From: Cardinalis cardinalis
Lineage: Eukaryota > Chordata > Aves > Passeriformes > Cardinalidae
Length of the DNA stretch: 64,000 bases
NCBI GenBank assembly: GCA_014549065.1
Contig: JACDOX010000106.1
Coordinates: 1,118,366-1,182,365, forward strand
Reading direction: 5' to 3'
Position 1 is the stretch's first letter, and each line of letters begins with the position of its first letter. A program made the position numbers and the translations under genes. The notes below the pieces were generated by a model. That model was not told the DNA's origin. It saw nothing but the letters and a program-made list of their open reading frames with translations, and did not search any database. Positions 35,444 to 48,420 of this stretch are shown piece by piece.

Positions 35444-38400
35444 TCAGTAGCGGCCACCTTGCGACATTACNGGCGGTCTCATTCCCATCGGAGGGCGAGG
35501 AGGTCCACTCTGGTACGGGGGCACCATCGGAGGTCCCTGACCGTATGGAGGCATTGCTCCAGGAAGATACCCTGGCATGCCCTGGTGATGAGCACCATAC
35601 TGACCTATAAACAGAATAGTTAAGATGCAAAGAATAATTTTTAAATATTTTTTTTCAAATAGTGAGAAGTGTATTTTGTGAAAAGCTTTACCCCTCCCTG
35701 CTAGCATAGGCAACTTGACGAATCTTTCCAAAAATAGGAAGCTGGGAAATGTATGATTACCATGAGGTGGCATGGGAGGTCTCATTCCTTGTTGTTGTGG
35801 AGGAATTCCTGGCTGTGGTGGCATCATACCTCCAATTGGTCCAACCGGTGGATTACCCAGGGCAGCCTGGCCTGGTCGAGGAAGATTGCGCTGGTATTTA
35901 GGCAACTGTGCCCTTCTCTCTTCCTAAAAGCAGAAGAGACAATCACAACACATCGTGTTACAACTCACCAAAAGCAAAGTAAATAGAGGTGCAACAAAGT
36001 AGATTACTAAACTATTTTAACTACCTTACAAATTCAAAGACTACTAGTAACATTACCCAGCAGCAGTAGGATTTGCCCCCCTTTCTGCAGACTTTCTTCC
36101 TTAATACAGACTAATTCGAGTATTCTGCATGGAACTCAAATCCTCCCCTTCCCCAAGCTGAATAAAGNCTTTTTCTCTTAAAAACACAAACCTAAAGATC
36201 TCTGAACTGTAATTAATGTTCATGTTTTATCCATAAATTCCATATTTCTAACTGCTGTAATAGCATCAAAGCAACTTCAAAGTGTTCAGTCTTTTGTTCT
36301 ACACAAAAGTCCAAATGCAGTAAAAGTCCAAATTGTATTTTGGATTGAGAGATTTCCCACCACCACCAAAGCTAAGGCTTAGACTGCAGCCAATCGCTGC
36401 CAATATGCCAATCATAATTTAGTTACATTTTTTCTGCACGGTTTGCACTCTCACCATTACTAAAATACACATAATGCAGAGCACAGATGGAATTCCATTC
36501 AACCTGCCACATCATCACAAATTGCATTTTTCAGTAAGACAATGAAAACATGTTACTTACCAGTGATATATCCTCATCTGGATGGATCAACTTACTGGTT
36601 GCACTGGTTGTTGTGAGGGTAGCAGGCTTACTTGTGATAGATGTAGCTGGTTTAGCTGCAGTGCTGTTTGTCGTGCTAGTGGTTGAGGCTGTAGACTGTG
36701 TGTAAGCCGGGAATGTTGGTTTGGGGGGTTCCGTTGTTGTCGCAGGTGTAGAATTCAAAGGTTTGAAATCAGTACCCACTGGCCCTGGCACAGCTGCTGC
36801 AGCCTGTGAAACACACAGACAGGTCAGTATTTATTTCTCCAACNAAGTTTTCGTTTAAGAAAACTTAAATGATGACTGTTAGACCTCTGCAACATTCCAG
36901 TGAGATATATGATTATACAAGCTTGACAAAAGTAAAGTTCAGCCTTATTGCAAACTAGAGCAACTGAAACCAAGACAAAATAAACCCCGGTATGTACACA
37001 TACACACACACANAGGAAAGTCTAAAATCTGCAGGTCAAAAGCCACCACAACAAAGGAACAACAAAGAAAAAAACACCCTACTATTTTATCTCAAACACT
37101 GAATTTGGCAAATATGTAAATCTTTCCTGAATCACTATCTTTAGGAGCCTCTAAGCATAGATTTATTAGTCTTTCACTAAATTAACATATTTCAGCAACC
37201 ATTAGTTTAGAGTATAGCTCAAAGCGCTAGTATTCATTAAAATTANGTATTTAAGAAATATTTTAATCAAATATTTAAGAAAGCTCTATTGTGTCAGGGC
37301 TTTAAGCGTTCTCTCTATAAACACAATCCAGTATTTTCACCAAGTCTATCTGTTGCAGTGTGAGGTATTAGCTTGTCTCAGTATCCCAGTTCTTTACCCA
37401 GGTGTACCAATAACCCCTCCCTTTCTCCTGCTAAGTGCCATCAGTCAATCTTAACATTCCAGCAAGGGCATCGTCTGATTGGCAGAGTTCAAAAGATGCC
37501 TCTCAGCCCTTGGGACATTGGGCTATCCAGGTGTCATGTTCCTTGAGACNTCCCCTCCTTTACCTGGTTGGTGGGACCCCTATACCTTCCCTCCCTCTCT
37601 CCCCAGGGTTAAAAGACACAGCAACCACGCGGTTCGACAGTTCTGTTGGAGCTGTTGCTGCATTCAGAAGCCTGTGTGCCAGGAATAAAGCTCTGGATCG
37701 AAACCCTCCAGCAGGACCCATCTCCTTTTTCCTTCACTTTGCCTAAAGCCTTTCCACCAGAGGTAAACCTGAGTTCCTGCTTGCCTGGACTTGTCTCAAG
37801 CGCCCAGCTGCAGCATCCAGCTAGCCAAAGGTGTCTCTGAGGTGAAACCACCACAGCTGCCGCCCTTGGTCAAGCAGCAAGGGTCAGACGAGCCCAGGCA
37901 TGTTCCATCCAGCAATATTGGAATTTAACTCTAATATCTACCCACAGAACTTTAATCTTATTTGTGAATGAAGAATCAATGGAAGCAGGTAAGAGGTCCA
38001 CTAGAGATTTCAACATTTCGTATCTCCTACTCTTTTGTTACAAAAACTCTGTAAAAGTCTGTTTTGCAAAGCTGTATCTGAAGACACAGCAATCTCCAAA
38101 GCAAACCCTAGTTATGAGAGAATGATTTTGTTTCTAGTCACTGGATATTTACAACTATCTGAACCTCTCAATCAAAAAAAAAAAAATCAACATTTTGCAC
38201 ATAACGCAAATTTAAAATCCCCTACATTATGATGTAACATATTAAACAACATAAACTAAAAAGCCTTCACCATGCATCAAGCTAACCACTGCCCACTAAA
38301 ATGCATTTAACTGCTTTCATGCTCTTTTAACCCTTTAGAACCAGGATGTTACATTTCATTCTTTCACACTAAGAAAAATTGGGCACTTTGACATGCTTAT

Positions 38401-41400
38401 TTCTGGTAAGATGCAACTCATAATCAAGGACTCTGCAGTTTTACCAGCTAAATATAATCAGGAATATAACAAAAGTTATCTAAAGATGTTTACTCAATTT
38501 TAGATTTTACAGAATGGTCCAAAGGGTTAAGTTGCAAAGCAATTTGTTTTAAACTGTGACTCCTGCGTACTTGTGCTGTGCTAGGAAACAGAGCGTTAGA
38601 AGATGCTGAGAGACTTTCTGAATTGGAGGAAGCTGCACTTGAGCTTGTGACAGGTGTCCCCATCTGTAGCATAAAAGAAAGGAAACAGTGAAAAGTCTCC
38701 AAACAAATGGGTGGAAAGTATCCAGATGAAAGGATTTCTTATACTAAGCCTTTTCTTATGAAAGGACTGTATTTTTGTAAACATGTATCGTCCCCGCAGA
38801 AGCCCAAAATGCAAACAGTACATTACAAAGGCCTCTGCAACATACTTGAAAGCAAGTAAGAACTCNAGGACCCATGAAAAAGTGCATTCAAAGGGAAGAG
38901 GTCACAAGCCACTATCAATTCCCCACTTCCCCCCACAAAACATTGAAATTAACTTTTCACTACATTGACTTACTNCTAAACTTTTTGAAGTAAAAAACCT
39001 AACTCAGGCAATGTTTAACCNGTTTAACAAGACTACAGAATAAATTCGTCCATTTATCAGTAGAGAGCCCATTATGAGCAAGAACATGTCAAGATTTTTA
39101 ACTTGGAAAGGTAGAGTTCTATGCAATCAGACTCCTGTAGCTAACACAGCTCTTCACCCACCCAAAGTTCCCTTAACAACAAATTTAAAGGCCTTTAAGA
39201 GTGTTTTGCCTACTCCTTTCTTCCCCAGTGCTTACAGAACTTCTGTCTGGTTTCACAGCTGCTTTAAGACAAACAAAAGAATACTTCAAAATTCATTCAA
39301 GCACTACACTGAATTAGACATCAACCCAAGCAAAAACCTGAACCAGTCATTTCTNAGATCTCCTCAATAATAAATAGGCACTATCCACACAGTGGCAATT
39401 TGAAGAACATAACAAGAGACTCCAGGCTCTGGGACACCTTACCTGCCCCGCGCTTGGGAAGAGTGGTTTAGTAACTGGAGGCTGTGGAGTTGGTGCTGTT
39501 GCAGCAGGAGCTGGAGGCCGGTTCAGAATGCCCGGGGCTGTAACAGGCTGTGCTTGTGTCATTGGAGGCATGCCAGGCCGAGGCCCAACAGGAGGGGGCA
39601 TCCCTACAAACCACAAACAATGGGCGGCGGATCAGGCTCCAGGAAGCAGCAATATTCCTTTAGACAATCCCGCTCCCAGTATTCCTTAGAACAAAGTTTC
39701 CCACTACAAGATGTATTTTTAAGGCAACAGTAAAATAAAACATGACAAAGGGTAACACCAACAGTCAATGNCTATGCACAGGCAGTAACCTCTAACACTT
39801 CAGAACCATGTTGGATTAAGCTCATTTTTCCTAAAGCTGCAATAATGAAGTTTATGCCCTCAATAAACCAATACAATTCATGCAGTAACTGTTTCTGACA
39901 CACTGCAGGTACGCTGCCAAGAGCATGGCTGATACTGTTACAAAATCTGAGAGAGACTGAATTGCTTCTGAACAGTACCAGAAGTGTGACCGAACCACTG
40001 CCAGCTTTGCTGGGGTCATCAGTAAAGTGGACTGGGACATTTTACAGCGTCACCAANCACCTGCACTTGGTGTGTGTGGAGCTCTAGGAGAGGGTCAGAG
40101 GGAAGTTAACAGATCCCACAGGTTCCATCAAGCAAACCAGTTACTGGTCAGATGGAACACCCAGGGAACTTAGAGCTACTTAAGAGCTGCACAAGCTCAA
40201 CAAACATCTCTTCTAGCTATGGTAAGAGACCAAAATGTCAGTTAAGTTTCTTCACACTGCAGGCTCATTAGCTGAGTAAACCACCCAACTATTCCCTACT
40301 TTCCACATTTTCAGTCATTACTGTTTTCCAACTGCAGCCACAAACATTAATTAAAAAAAAGGGATGGAGAGACCAGGCAACACAACAGNGTGAGAAAATG
40401 CAATAAATCAAAGAAACAGTATTGTTTTTTACTTTAACAATGGTATAAAAGTAAAATAATTATTTATAATCAGAAGCTATAAATCAACCACCTCTACACA
40501 CAGTGGCTTCTGTNGCAGTCCAACCACATGAAGGTGGTGGGTGGTGGCATAGTCTGTATGTTCGTTACATAAATTCTAAATCTTAGTAGAAAGAAATAAA
40601 TATAATTAAACTCTCACCATAGTACGAGTTCGACAACCCTGACCTACCTGGTGGCATACCAGGCATAAGAGGTGGGATTCCTGGCCCAGGAGGCATCATT
40701 CCACCCATTGGCATCATCCTATTGAAAAGAAAATGAGCACTGGTATGAACAAGCATGATAAAGTTTTAAGAGAATTGGCACATCCCTGTATTAGATGAAA
40801 AATAATGGTAAATAATTTCAAGAAGCTCTCAAGAGAGNGAATTCCAAACCAGCTCCACAAGAATAAAACCAAAACATAACCCAGCACCCAAAACCCCAAA
40901 CACTTATTTGAACTTGAATTTCTCACGATCTCACTGTCTCTAATGAGATTTCCAGAACTAGTGTGTCTTGAAACCTGTCAAGACTACAAGCTGCAGCTGA
41001 GTGTCCCAAGAACCTGATCTCAGTACATTAATGGAGTCTGAATGGAGGAAAACCAGCTAGCTCCAATCACACTACAATCACTGTGTATCTGCTACTACTC
41101 CTCTCTGACACTGACTGACAGATAACCCAGAGCTGTAAACTATACAAAAAACACTGACAAAAGCAAAGCAGAGATCGCAGGGCAAGAAAGCTTCCAGAAT
41201 TTCAATTACAGAAAACAATCCATATACTAATGATAAAGTGGGATTTTGGTTTTTTAATATGACACATCCTCAATGTAACATATTTTTTCTCCACATTAAA
41301 AAGAAACCATTTGGTTTCTCTTCCTAAATGAATATGTATGAGCCCTTTACAGGGAACAAACAAGTGTAGCATAATTTTGTTTAATTTTTTGCAGACATTC

Positions 41401-44400
41401 AAAAACGGATTAGGGAAACAAAATAAAAAAGTAATGTTTATTACTTTAGCAAGCACGATAAGCTGATCTGCAGCACTCCAGTACAAACCAAAATCCCACT
41501 AAGAAGCAGTTTCTGTTTGTATGACAGTTAAGACACCTTCACCACTGTTGTTTTCAGATCAAATCCCATGAACAAGTGAGCATTCTTTCNGGCAAGTCTC
41601 ATTTCTGCTCTCAACTCATCTATCACTGCTACATAGGGAACAACCACTGCAGAAGCAGCAATGACTGAGAACACAGACCCATCACCCGTTTTTTGGTTGG
41701 AGAAGGCAAGGTCAGTCCTGCCACCCAGCAGACATCAAAACAAGCGCTGGATGTTCACTGCCTGCTGCTCCAGAATGACTCCTGAGAAGCTGCAGATAGT
41801 ACTAGAACTGCCGCCACACTAACACCAAACTTGCTTTGTCTCTCCTAATTCTTTGGTCATTGTTAAACAAAATTTAATCAGGTTAAGAAAGCAAAACTTT
41901 AGAACAGAAGACACAAATGCATAATGCAACATCATCCTCTCCTCCCAAAATGAAATGCAGTGAAATTTTGGCAAATTAATTTGTGTTTTTACAGGCGACA
42001 TAACATTCACCTGAAATTAAAAGGGAATTTAANGAGGACTAAGTGTCCGACAACCTGATTAAATTCTGTTGAGTTTNCACCCAGAAAAGCTAAATTTCTG
42101 ATCAGCATCCACACCATGTTCGACTATGAGATGATTTTTCAATTCAAAGGCTGTTAAATCAGTATTTATGTCTCAGAAGCTTTCACCTCAGTTAACTTAA
42201 AGTTTAGATTAAACTGAGTTCCTGCAGACTGTCCTGCAGCGTGAAGGATCAAGAACATGGAGCTGTTCAAGCTCTGGTTCAAGAGAGGCTGTAAGTCTCT
42301 AAGGGTCTGTTTGGTTTATATTTTGTAGAACGCATTTCACATACAGTTTTGTAATACTCATTTAGATAAAAACATAAAATCTTCATGTATTATACAGTAA
42401 CAAAACCTAGCTAGACACCTTCCCCACATTCTTAGGCAATATTCAAGGTTTTCAGTAAAACAATTTCTAGCTTATCAAAAACATGACATAAAATGGCATA
42501 ATGAATGTACCTAGAATTACATTAATGAGATGCTTACATGTTTCCACCACAAAATGACTGCATGTATTTTCTCTGTTGATGTAATCTGTGAAAATTTATG
42601 ACAAAATCAAAAATCTAACTGTGAATTTCCAAACACATTGTGATAGGGTATGGTGTCAACCCCATAACAAGCATAAAAACCAACATCTTTTGCCCAAAAT
42701 ACAATAAAAACATAAACTATCCATTACTTTTTTTCTGTTATGTTGATGACTGATAACCAGATGCACAAAATATGTGCAATACACAAGGGAATAGTGGCTC
42801 ACAGAAGGCTCTAAACCAACACAACAAAATTTTGTATTAATACATTACTACTTAATAACTATTAAGTCAGNAGAAAGGCAAGATACTTTATACATAAACC
42901 CAGTTTGGCCATATTTTACATGTTGGTTTACAGCCATCCAGTTCTTTGGTTAGTCTTAAATATTTAAGTTACAGAGCTCACAATTCCCTATTGTACATTT
43001 TTTAAATTAGCTTTACATTTTCTGTGAGTTTAAAAGGCACAGTATGAACATGTAATATTAAGTCTTTCTTGCTACTCACCCAGGTGGCATTCCAGGCATA
43101 ACTGGAGGCATTCCAGGCATCATAGGTGGAACACCTGCCATTAATGGGGGTATACCTTAAAAGAAAAATTAATTTTCAACAACTCTGATAACATACAGTT
43201 GCAAACAAATGTCATCTAGTAAGTTTACACTGGATAAACACTTTACAGCAAGTTCTAAAAAACTGGGTTTTGAAATAATATTACTTACAGACAGTGCAAT
43301 ATAAGTACTATCTGCAAATTTGACTTTATTGATTGTCCTCAGCCCTGCAAGATTGGGAATTTCCTTAGTGTCTCCAAAGAAGACACCTCATTACAAGAGA
43401 CCATTCTTCACTCACTGATCAAAACTCTTTCCTCACTGTATCTGTGGCCTGTGTATGAGTGGCCTGTTCTGTGTTAGAAGTCTCCAGATGCACAGCAGCT
43501 CTGCCCTGTTTCCAAAACCCTTTTATAAACAGTATGAACAAGTATCACTGGTAGACTTCTGTCTGAAGCACTAACCTGTCCTACTACCAGCCGCCTTCAA
43601 TCTACGTGCCAGCATTAGGTATCTGAATCTAGTCCACCAAGGAAGATGTGCTCATGCACAGAGCAGAAAGAAAATGAACAAACTACTTATCTGCACCTCC
43701 CAGAACTATTCTGTGNCCCCAGTGATAAAAGGGCAGATTAGTACTCAAGCACACAAGCAGCAATTCATGTTTCTATGAGGTTTTCAGCAATGACCTAACA
43801 GAACACACCCACTCACCTGGAGGCATCCCTGGCGCACCTGGCACAGGAGGTAAACCTGGCTGTGCCATTGGGGGAATGTACCCCTGCTGTGGCTGAACTT
43901 GCTGGGGTTGAAATGAAGTTGAAGCTGCAGATTCATCATCTTCATACTCATCAGAATCATCCTGTTGTTTCTTTTTCTGGCTCTCTGCAGACAGTACAAC
44001 GCATATGGTCAAACTGAACACAAATTATATTCCATAAAATTAACTAACAGCAAAATTCAAACCTTGCCTGTGTTCAAAAAGTCACAGAAATACAAAGAAA
44101 GAATGCTGTATGAGCCCACCTGCAGCCACAAATAAGGGAAGGAACATGACTCACACTGCCATTACCCTGAACATACAGAGGGATCTGCCTTTGTATCAAT
44201 ATCATGCTGTCCTGCAAAAACCAAAGCAGTTCAACCAAAGGCCTGAACAGCAAAGAANCTGAAGCATTTGGGAATCATCAGGACAGTTTTACCTGCAGCC
44301 TTTCCTCCCCTTACCCTCACAAATAAATGACCACGTCCATATTTGTTAAGTAATTGCTGCAGCTGCTCTGGCAGCAGCTACTTCTGAACAGGAAAGGAAA

Positions 44401-46692
44401 AATCCCTCCCACGTGGCTGGCAAATGCCAGGAGCTGCTGTCAGAGAAGGAATTAAATCCCACCCTCACCGAGTGCCACAGCTGAGTAAGGAACACACCAG
44501 GGAAATGACAGACAACCAGCCACACTCCACCTTACCCTGAGTTTTTTGTTCAAGTAACCTCCTCCGTTCCTCCATGTCTTTTTCTGGAATGCCTTCCATT
44601 CCATAGATTTCCAGTTCAATGTCTGTTCTTCCGGGAATAGCATTTGGAACAGCATCTATTGTTTCTTTATGTACCTAAAGAAANAAAAACCTAAATAAAT
44701 CCTGCTGACCACATTTCAGGGTGAATTCTCTGTGTTCTTCAGGCAGTTTGAAGACAGAAGAGGAACATCCTTCCTGGGACTATTCTCTCTGGCCAAGAAT
44801 TTTCTTGATCTGTGCCTCCTAATCTCTGGTAACTACTATTACCCCTAAAACTAGTTACATTAACTTAGAAAAACTGAGGCAGCACAATTCCTTCACTCCT
44901 ACAAAACACTCCTGAGAAAGATCTCTGCTGCACAGCGGCCATTTGACTGCTGACACAGCAGGACTCCCGTGCTGCAAAGAGGCCATTGCTGTCTTTTCCT
45001 CACCAGTTTTACAGACTCTGGAAGCCCCCAACCCCTCCTCTTAAGGACACTTAACTTAAACTTTAAATACTGTAAAGAAAAGCTCATGTAAATCTAAAAC
45101 TCCTTACCTGCATGCAGTGTATAGCTAAACCAGGTCCTGTATACAGTTTCTTATGACATATATGGCATTTAAAGTGCTTTGCTTTTTGATGCTGTATAAG
45201 GATTTTTTCATCATCAAAATCCCTATTACAGTACCTATTGAAGACTGTTAAGGAAACATTTAATACTGGAAGAGCCCTTTTAGATCAGACTAAGGTAATG
45301 AGCACCAGTGTGATTTTTCTGAAGCAAAAGAAAGGCACAAGAAGCATCTCTGGGCATTTAAAGGGTGNCAAATATTTAATGGATGTCTGAAAGCAAACAC
45401 CCTCATCCAGTCCAGCACANCCCTCTTTACACAGGTACAGAAGTGGGAAGGTGTCTGCACACAATCAGAATCATCATGATTCTAAATTGCTTGACTTGTG
45501 GTTTTCGAGTCCTACCTATTCTTCTCTTCAGGGGTGTGAATGCTGCTACAGCATTAAAGGAGAAACAGGCTTGAAATCAGCAAAAGGGGAATTATGCAAA
45601 TCACTCAGAAGTGCCTCTTTAATCAATTACCAGGAACTAACAATCATAAAAGAGAACAAAGGTTTTAGTTTAGAATTCCCTTCCTCTTCCAATTATCCAG
45701 CTATCAATTTTTATGACACATCATAATTTGCTGCAGTAACTGAAGAATTCTTCNCTTTTAAAAAGAAATATTTTAAGCAAAGAACTATTTGGACATCTAC
45801 GTAACACAAGAGGCAAACTGCATTTCCTTTCTGTGGGTCAGCACTGATATTTCAGCAAATACTCCACACATTTCCCTANGTGAGACAAATACACATTAGC
45901 TATTTAGTATTAAGAAAATGTTAACATNGCTAACAGTGTGTCCCGTGCTTCCACCAAAACGTGAAAAAATGTCTAAAACAATCACAGATGCCTCCCAAGA
46001 CAAAATGGTAAAATACTTCGGAGCACCTTTTAAATTTCTTTATTAAACAATTCTAGAGGACAGAACGTAAAAGATAAGGTGGATTTATAATCACTCCACA
46101 ACAGTGAGTACATTCTGAAGGAGCGAAAATTCACCAGTATTTCTGGATATTGAAAAATTAAACCTGATCATGATGCAGCAATTATAAATTGAAAGCTCCC
46201 CCCGTCACGAAAACAACAACAAAAAAAGCTTTAAAAATTCTCTTTTAACTACATCCCACCTCATTCCGTGAATAAANGTATTTATCAGTAGCAGGATTTT
46301 CTCCCTTTAACATCCTCCCTCGCAAGGGATAAAGACAATTCTCCATTTCCCGCTGCCCCGGCTTTAAGGATCGGGCGGGAGGCCGCGGCCTCGGCGAGAG
46401 CGACAGGAGCGGGCCGGAGGCCGTGAGAGGGGTGGGGAGCACAGGAAGGGCACGGACTGGGCCCCATCCCGAGGAGCACAGGGCTGGAACAGGGCCAAGC
46501 ACCGAGACAAACCGTAAGGAGCGTACGGAGAANGGCTGAGCCCCATCTCGGTACGAAACGGAACGGGACCAAGCCCCGACCGCGCCAGGCCGCGCCGCTA
46601 CCCTCCCCCACCCGGCTCTCTGCATCCGCCGTGTCCCACACAGAAGGATACCAGCACCAAGGCTTCAGCTGCTTCTTCTTCTTACGGCCCAT
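35444..46692 (-). CDS. ZNF207: ZNF207 / BuGZ, 11 coding exons, complete
   Basis: Spindle-assembly factor that binds and stabilises BUB3 and supports kinetochore attachment; its low-complexity part undergoes phase separation. Exons in gene order: 46692-46652, 45234-45108, 44674-44536, 43984-43817, 43155-43080, 40718-40648, 39603-39443, 38663-38571, 36803-36561, 35923-35761, 35604-35444. All junctions are AG/GT and in phase; total 1443 bases, 480 codons, close to human (478). Two C2H2 zinc fingers occupy exons 1-3, starting MGRKKKKQLKPWCWYC. Exon 4 has an acidic DDSDEYEDDES patch. Exons 4-7 encode a Gly-Met-Pro-rich tract. Exon 9 is Ser/Thr-rich. The GLEBS-type BUB3-binding motif DEDISLEERRAQLPKYQ spans the exon 9/10 junction and keeps its Glu-Glu pair. 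The end is Pro/Gly/Met-rich, finishing SQGGRY. Exon 8 (31 codons, in frame) could be skipped without shifting the frame. Confidence 0.97.
37380..37900 (+). mobile_element. LTR-like insertion in a ZNF207 intron
   Basis: In the intron between exons 38663-38571 and 36803-36561 sits a GC-richer block, plus-strand oriented. It has a CCAAT-type ATTGG near 37478, a TATA-like TTAAAAG at 37609-37615 and AATAAA at 37684-37689, spaced about 75 bases apart like the promoter and poly(A) signals of a retroviral LTR. Ends and class are uncertain; no internal retroviral genes are present. Confidence 0.4.
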
Positions 46693-46960
46693 GGCGGCGT
46701 CACCCCGACCTACAAGGCAGGAGAGCCGAGCGCTCCCTCAGAACCGCAGCAACCGCGCGGCCGCCCCGGACCGAGCGAGAGGCACAAAATGGCGGCCGAG
46801 CTCCCTCAGGCGCCGCTGCGGCCTCCGAACTCCCAGAACGCACCGCGCCAGCAGGGCGGGCGGCGNCCACGTGATGCGCTCGCGGTCGCCCCCGCCGGCC
46901 TGTGCCGTGACGCCTCACGGCGCCGCCGCCATTTTGCCCAGTCGGGGCTGTAAGCGCTCT
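46370..46960 (-). promoter_or_regulatory. ZNF207: ZNF207 CpG-island promoter
   Basis: CpG-dense sequence surrounds and precedes the ZNF207 ATG (46690-46692). It contains two YY1-type sites in opposite orientation, AAAATGGCGGC at 46786-46796 and GCCGCCATTTT at 46925-46935, and an E-box CCACGTGA at 46867-46874. There is no TATA box, as usual for a housekeeping gene. The transcription start is not determined. Confidence 0.7.
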
Positions 46961-47009
46961 CTCTGCCTGCGGCACCTGAGCGTGTCACGGGAACAGTCAC
47001 GGAGTGGTT

Positions 47010-47220
47010 TCGGCTGGGAGGGGCTGTAAAGGCCATCTCGTTCCATCCCTCTGCCATGGGCAGAGAGACCTTCCACTAGACCAGGTTGTTNGGAGCTCTG
47101 TCCAACCTGACCTTGAACACTTCCAGAGATGAGGCAGCCACAGCTTCTCTGGACAGCCTGTTCCAGGGCCTCNGCGCTCACAGAGCAACGAGTTTCCTCC
47201 TAATCTAAACTGTTGCTTGT
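47010..47220 (-). mobile_element. CR1 LINE fragment
   Basis: Reads as antisense CR1: GGCCATCTCGTTCCATCCC, CTGCCATGGGCAGAGA, CCACTAGACCAGGTTG, CCTTGAACACTTCCAGAGAT, GCCTGTTCCAGGGCCTC and TTTCCTCCTAATCTAAAC. It lies just outside the ZNF207 promoter. Confidence 0.9.
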
Positions 47221-47489
47221 CTTCGTGTTTCATGTCACAGAGAAACTGTGTTTTCCCCACTAAATGTTACTGGGCAAGAAGCTGGCTGCTCTGTGCAATG
47301 TTCTGGTGCTGGGTGGGCTTGTGTTGCTGGGTGCGAGAACACAATAAAACCGACTTAAGTGTGTTGAGCCATCTGTTACCTGTACCTGGACGGGGGATGG
47401 TCCCTCTGTTAGAGTGAGAATCCATCAGGGTGTGTGTCTGTGTTACCCCAATGGCTCTCCACTCACAGGTCCACTAGGTGCTTAGAAGA

Positions 47490-47565
47490 GAATCGCAGAA
47501 TCATTGAGGTTGGAAAAGACCTGTAAGATCAGCAAGTCCAGCCATCAGCCATGTCCAGCCCTCGG
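47490..47565 (-). mobile_element. CR1 LINE 3' end, minus orientation
   Basis: The segment AATCGCAGAATCATTGAGG followed by TTGGAAAAGACCTGTAAGAT is the reverse complement of the CR1 3' terminus. It is immediately followed by an oppositely oriented CR1 piece. Confidence 0.85.
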
Positions 47566-47589
47566 CAGTGGNCCTGCGCAGCTGGGGGT

Positions 47590-47780
47590 CACAGCTGCTC
47601 CCTGCAGGGCTTGTCTGCAAAAGGAGATTGTGGAATCTCAGTCTCTGGAGACGTTCCAAACCCACCTGGATGTGTTCCCGTGTCACCTGCTCCAGGTGAC
47701 CCTGCCTTGGCAGGGGAGTTGGATTGGATGATCTCCAGAGGTCCCTTCCAACCCCAACGATNCTGTGATTGTGATTCTCT
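47590..47780 (+). mobile_element. CR1 LINE 3' fragment, plus orientation
   Basis: Sense CR1 3' region: AGACGTTCCAAACCCACCTGG, GACCCTGCCTTGGCAGGGGA, TGATCTCCAGAGGTCCCTTC and a terminal GATNCTGTGATTGTGATTCT repeat. Confidence 0.88.
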
Positions 47781-47877
47781 AACTACCCGGTAGCCACAAG
47801 GCCGAGTTAACAAAAGTGCTGTTTTAACACGCAAAAAGTATTTCAGAAGCAGAACTTTTAAAAAGCAGACAGCATGG

Positions 47878-47930
47878 CTGATCCTACCAAATCCCCTTCC
47901 AATCCAAACCATTCTATAATTCTAAATGTG
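47878..47930 (+). mobile_element. Short CR1 3' tail
   Basis: CCCCTTCCAATCCAAACCAT followed by TCTATAATTCT resembles a diverged sense CR1 terminus. Only about 50 bases can be recognised. Confidence 0.55.
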
Positions 47931-48029
47931 ATTTGAGTAGATCCTGCCGTTAAGTCAGCGACCGGTTTTGAAGGATTACTTGTACTGACAGAGGCACTGC
48001 GGCGCCTGTATTGCATTTTTCTGTGCATT

Positions 48030-48420
48030 AAACAAACGGAGGAGCTGCGGCAGCCGGAGCGGTTTCAGCACGGCTCGGTACCGCCCTCGGTGGGGTGAGG
48101 ACGCGGCCCGTGCGCTCTGAAGGCTCCTCCCAGCTCCGGGCCCCGGGGCGGGTTCACGGCACAGCCGGCGGGGCCGGGCGGGGCGGGGCGGCAGCGCGGC
48201 CCGGTGGCTCCCCGCGGCACAGGCGGGGCCGGGGCCGCGATGCTGCCGGCGCTGCCGGACGGCGATGAGCGGGAGCTGGAGAGCAGCGAGGAGGGCGGCG
48301 GCGCGGGCGAGGAGCGGCGGCCGGAGCGGCACGGCTGCACCTACCACGGCCTCTATGGCTACCGCAGGTGAGGCGCCGGGTTCCCCCGCGGGGAGGCCGT
48401 GCCCAGGCCTTGGCCGTTCC
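48030..48420 (+). promoter_or_regulatory. C17orf75: C17orf75 CpG-island promoter
   Basis: The block is extremely GC-rich, with GGGGCGGGGC-type Sp1 boxes just before the ATG at 48240, and no TATA box. It diverges from the ZNF207 promoter 1.5 kb away. Confidence 0.7.
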
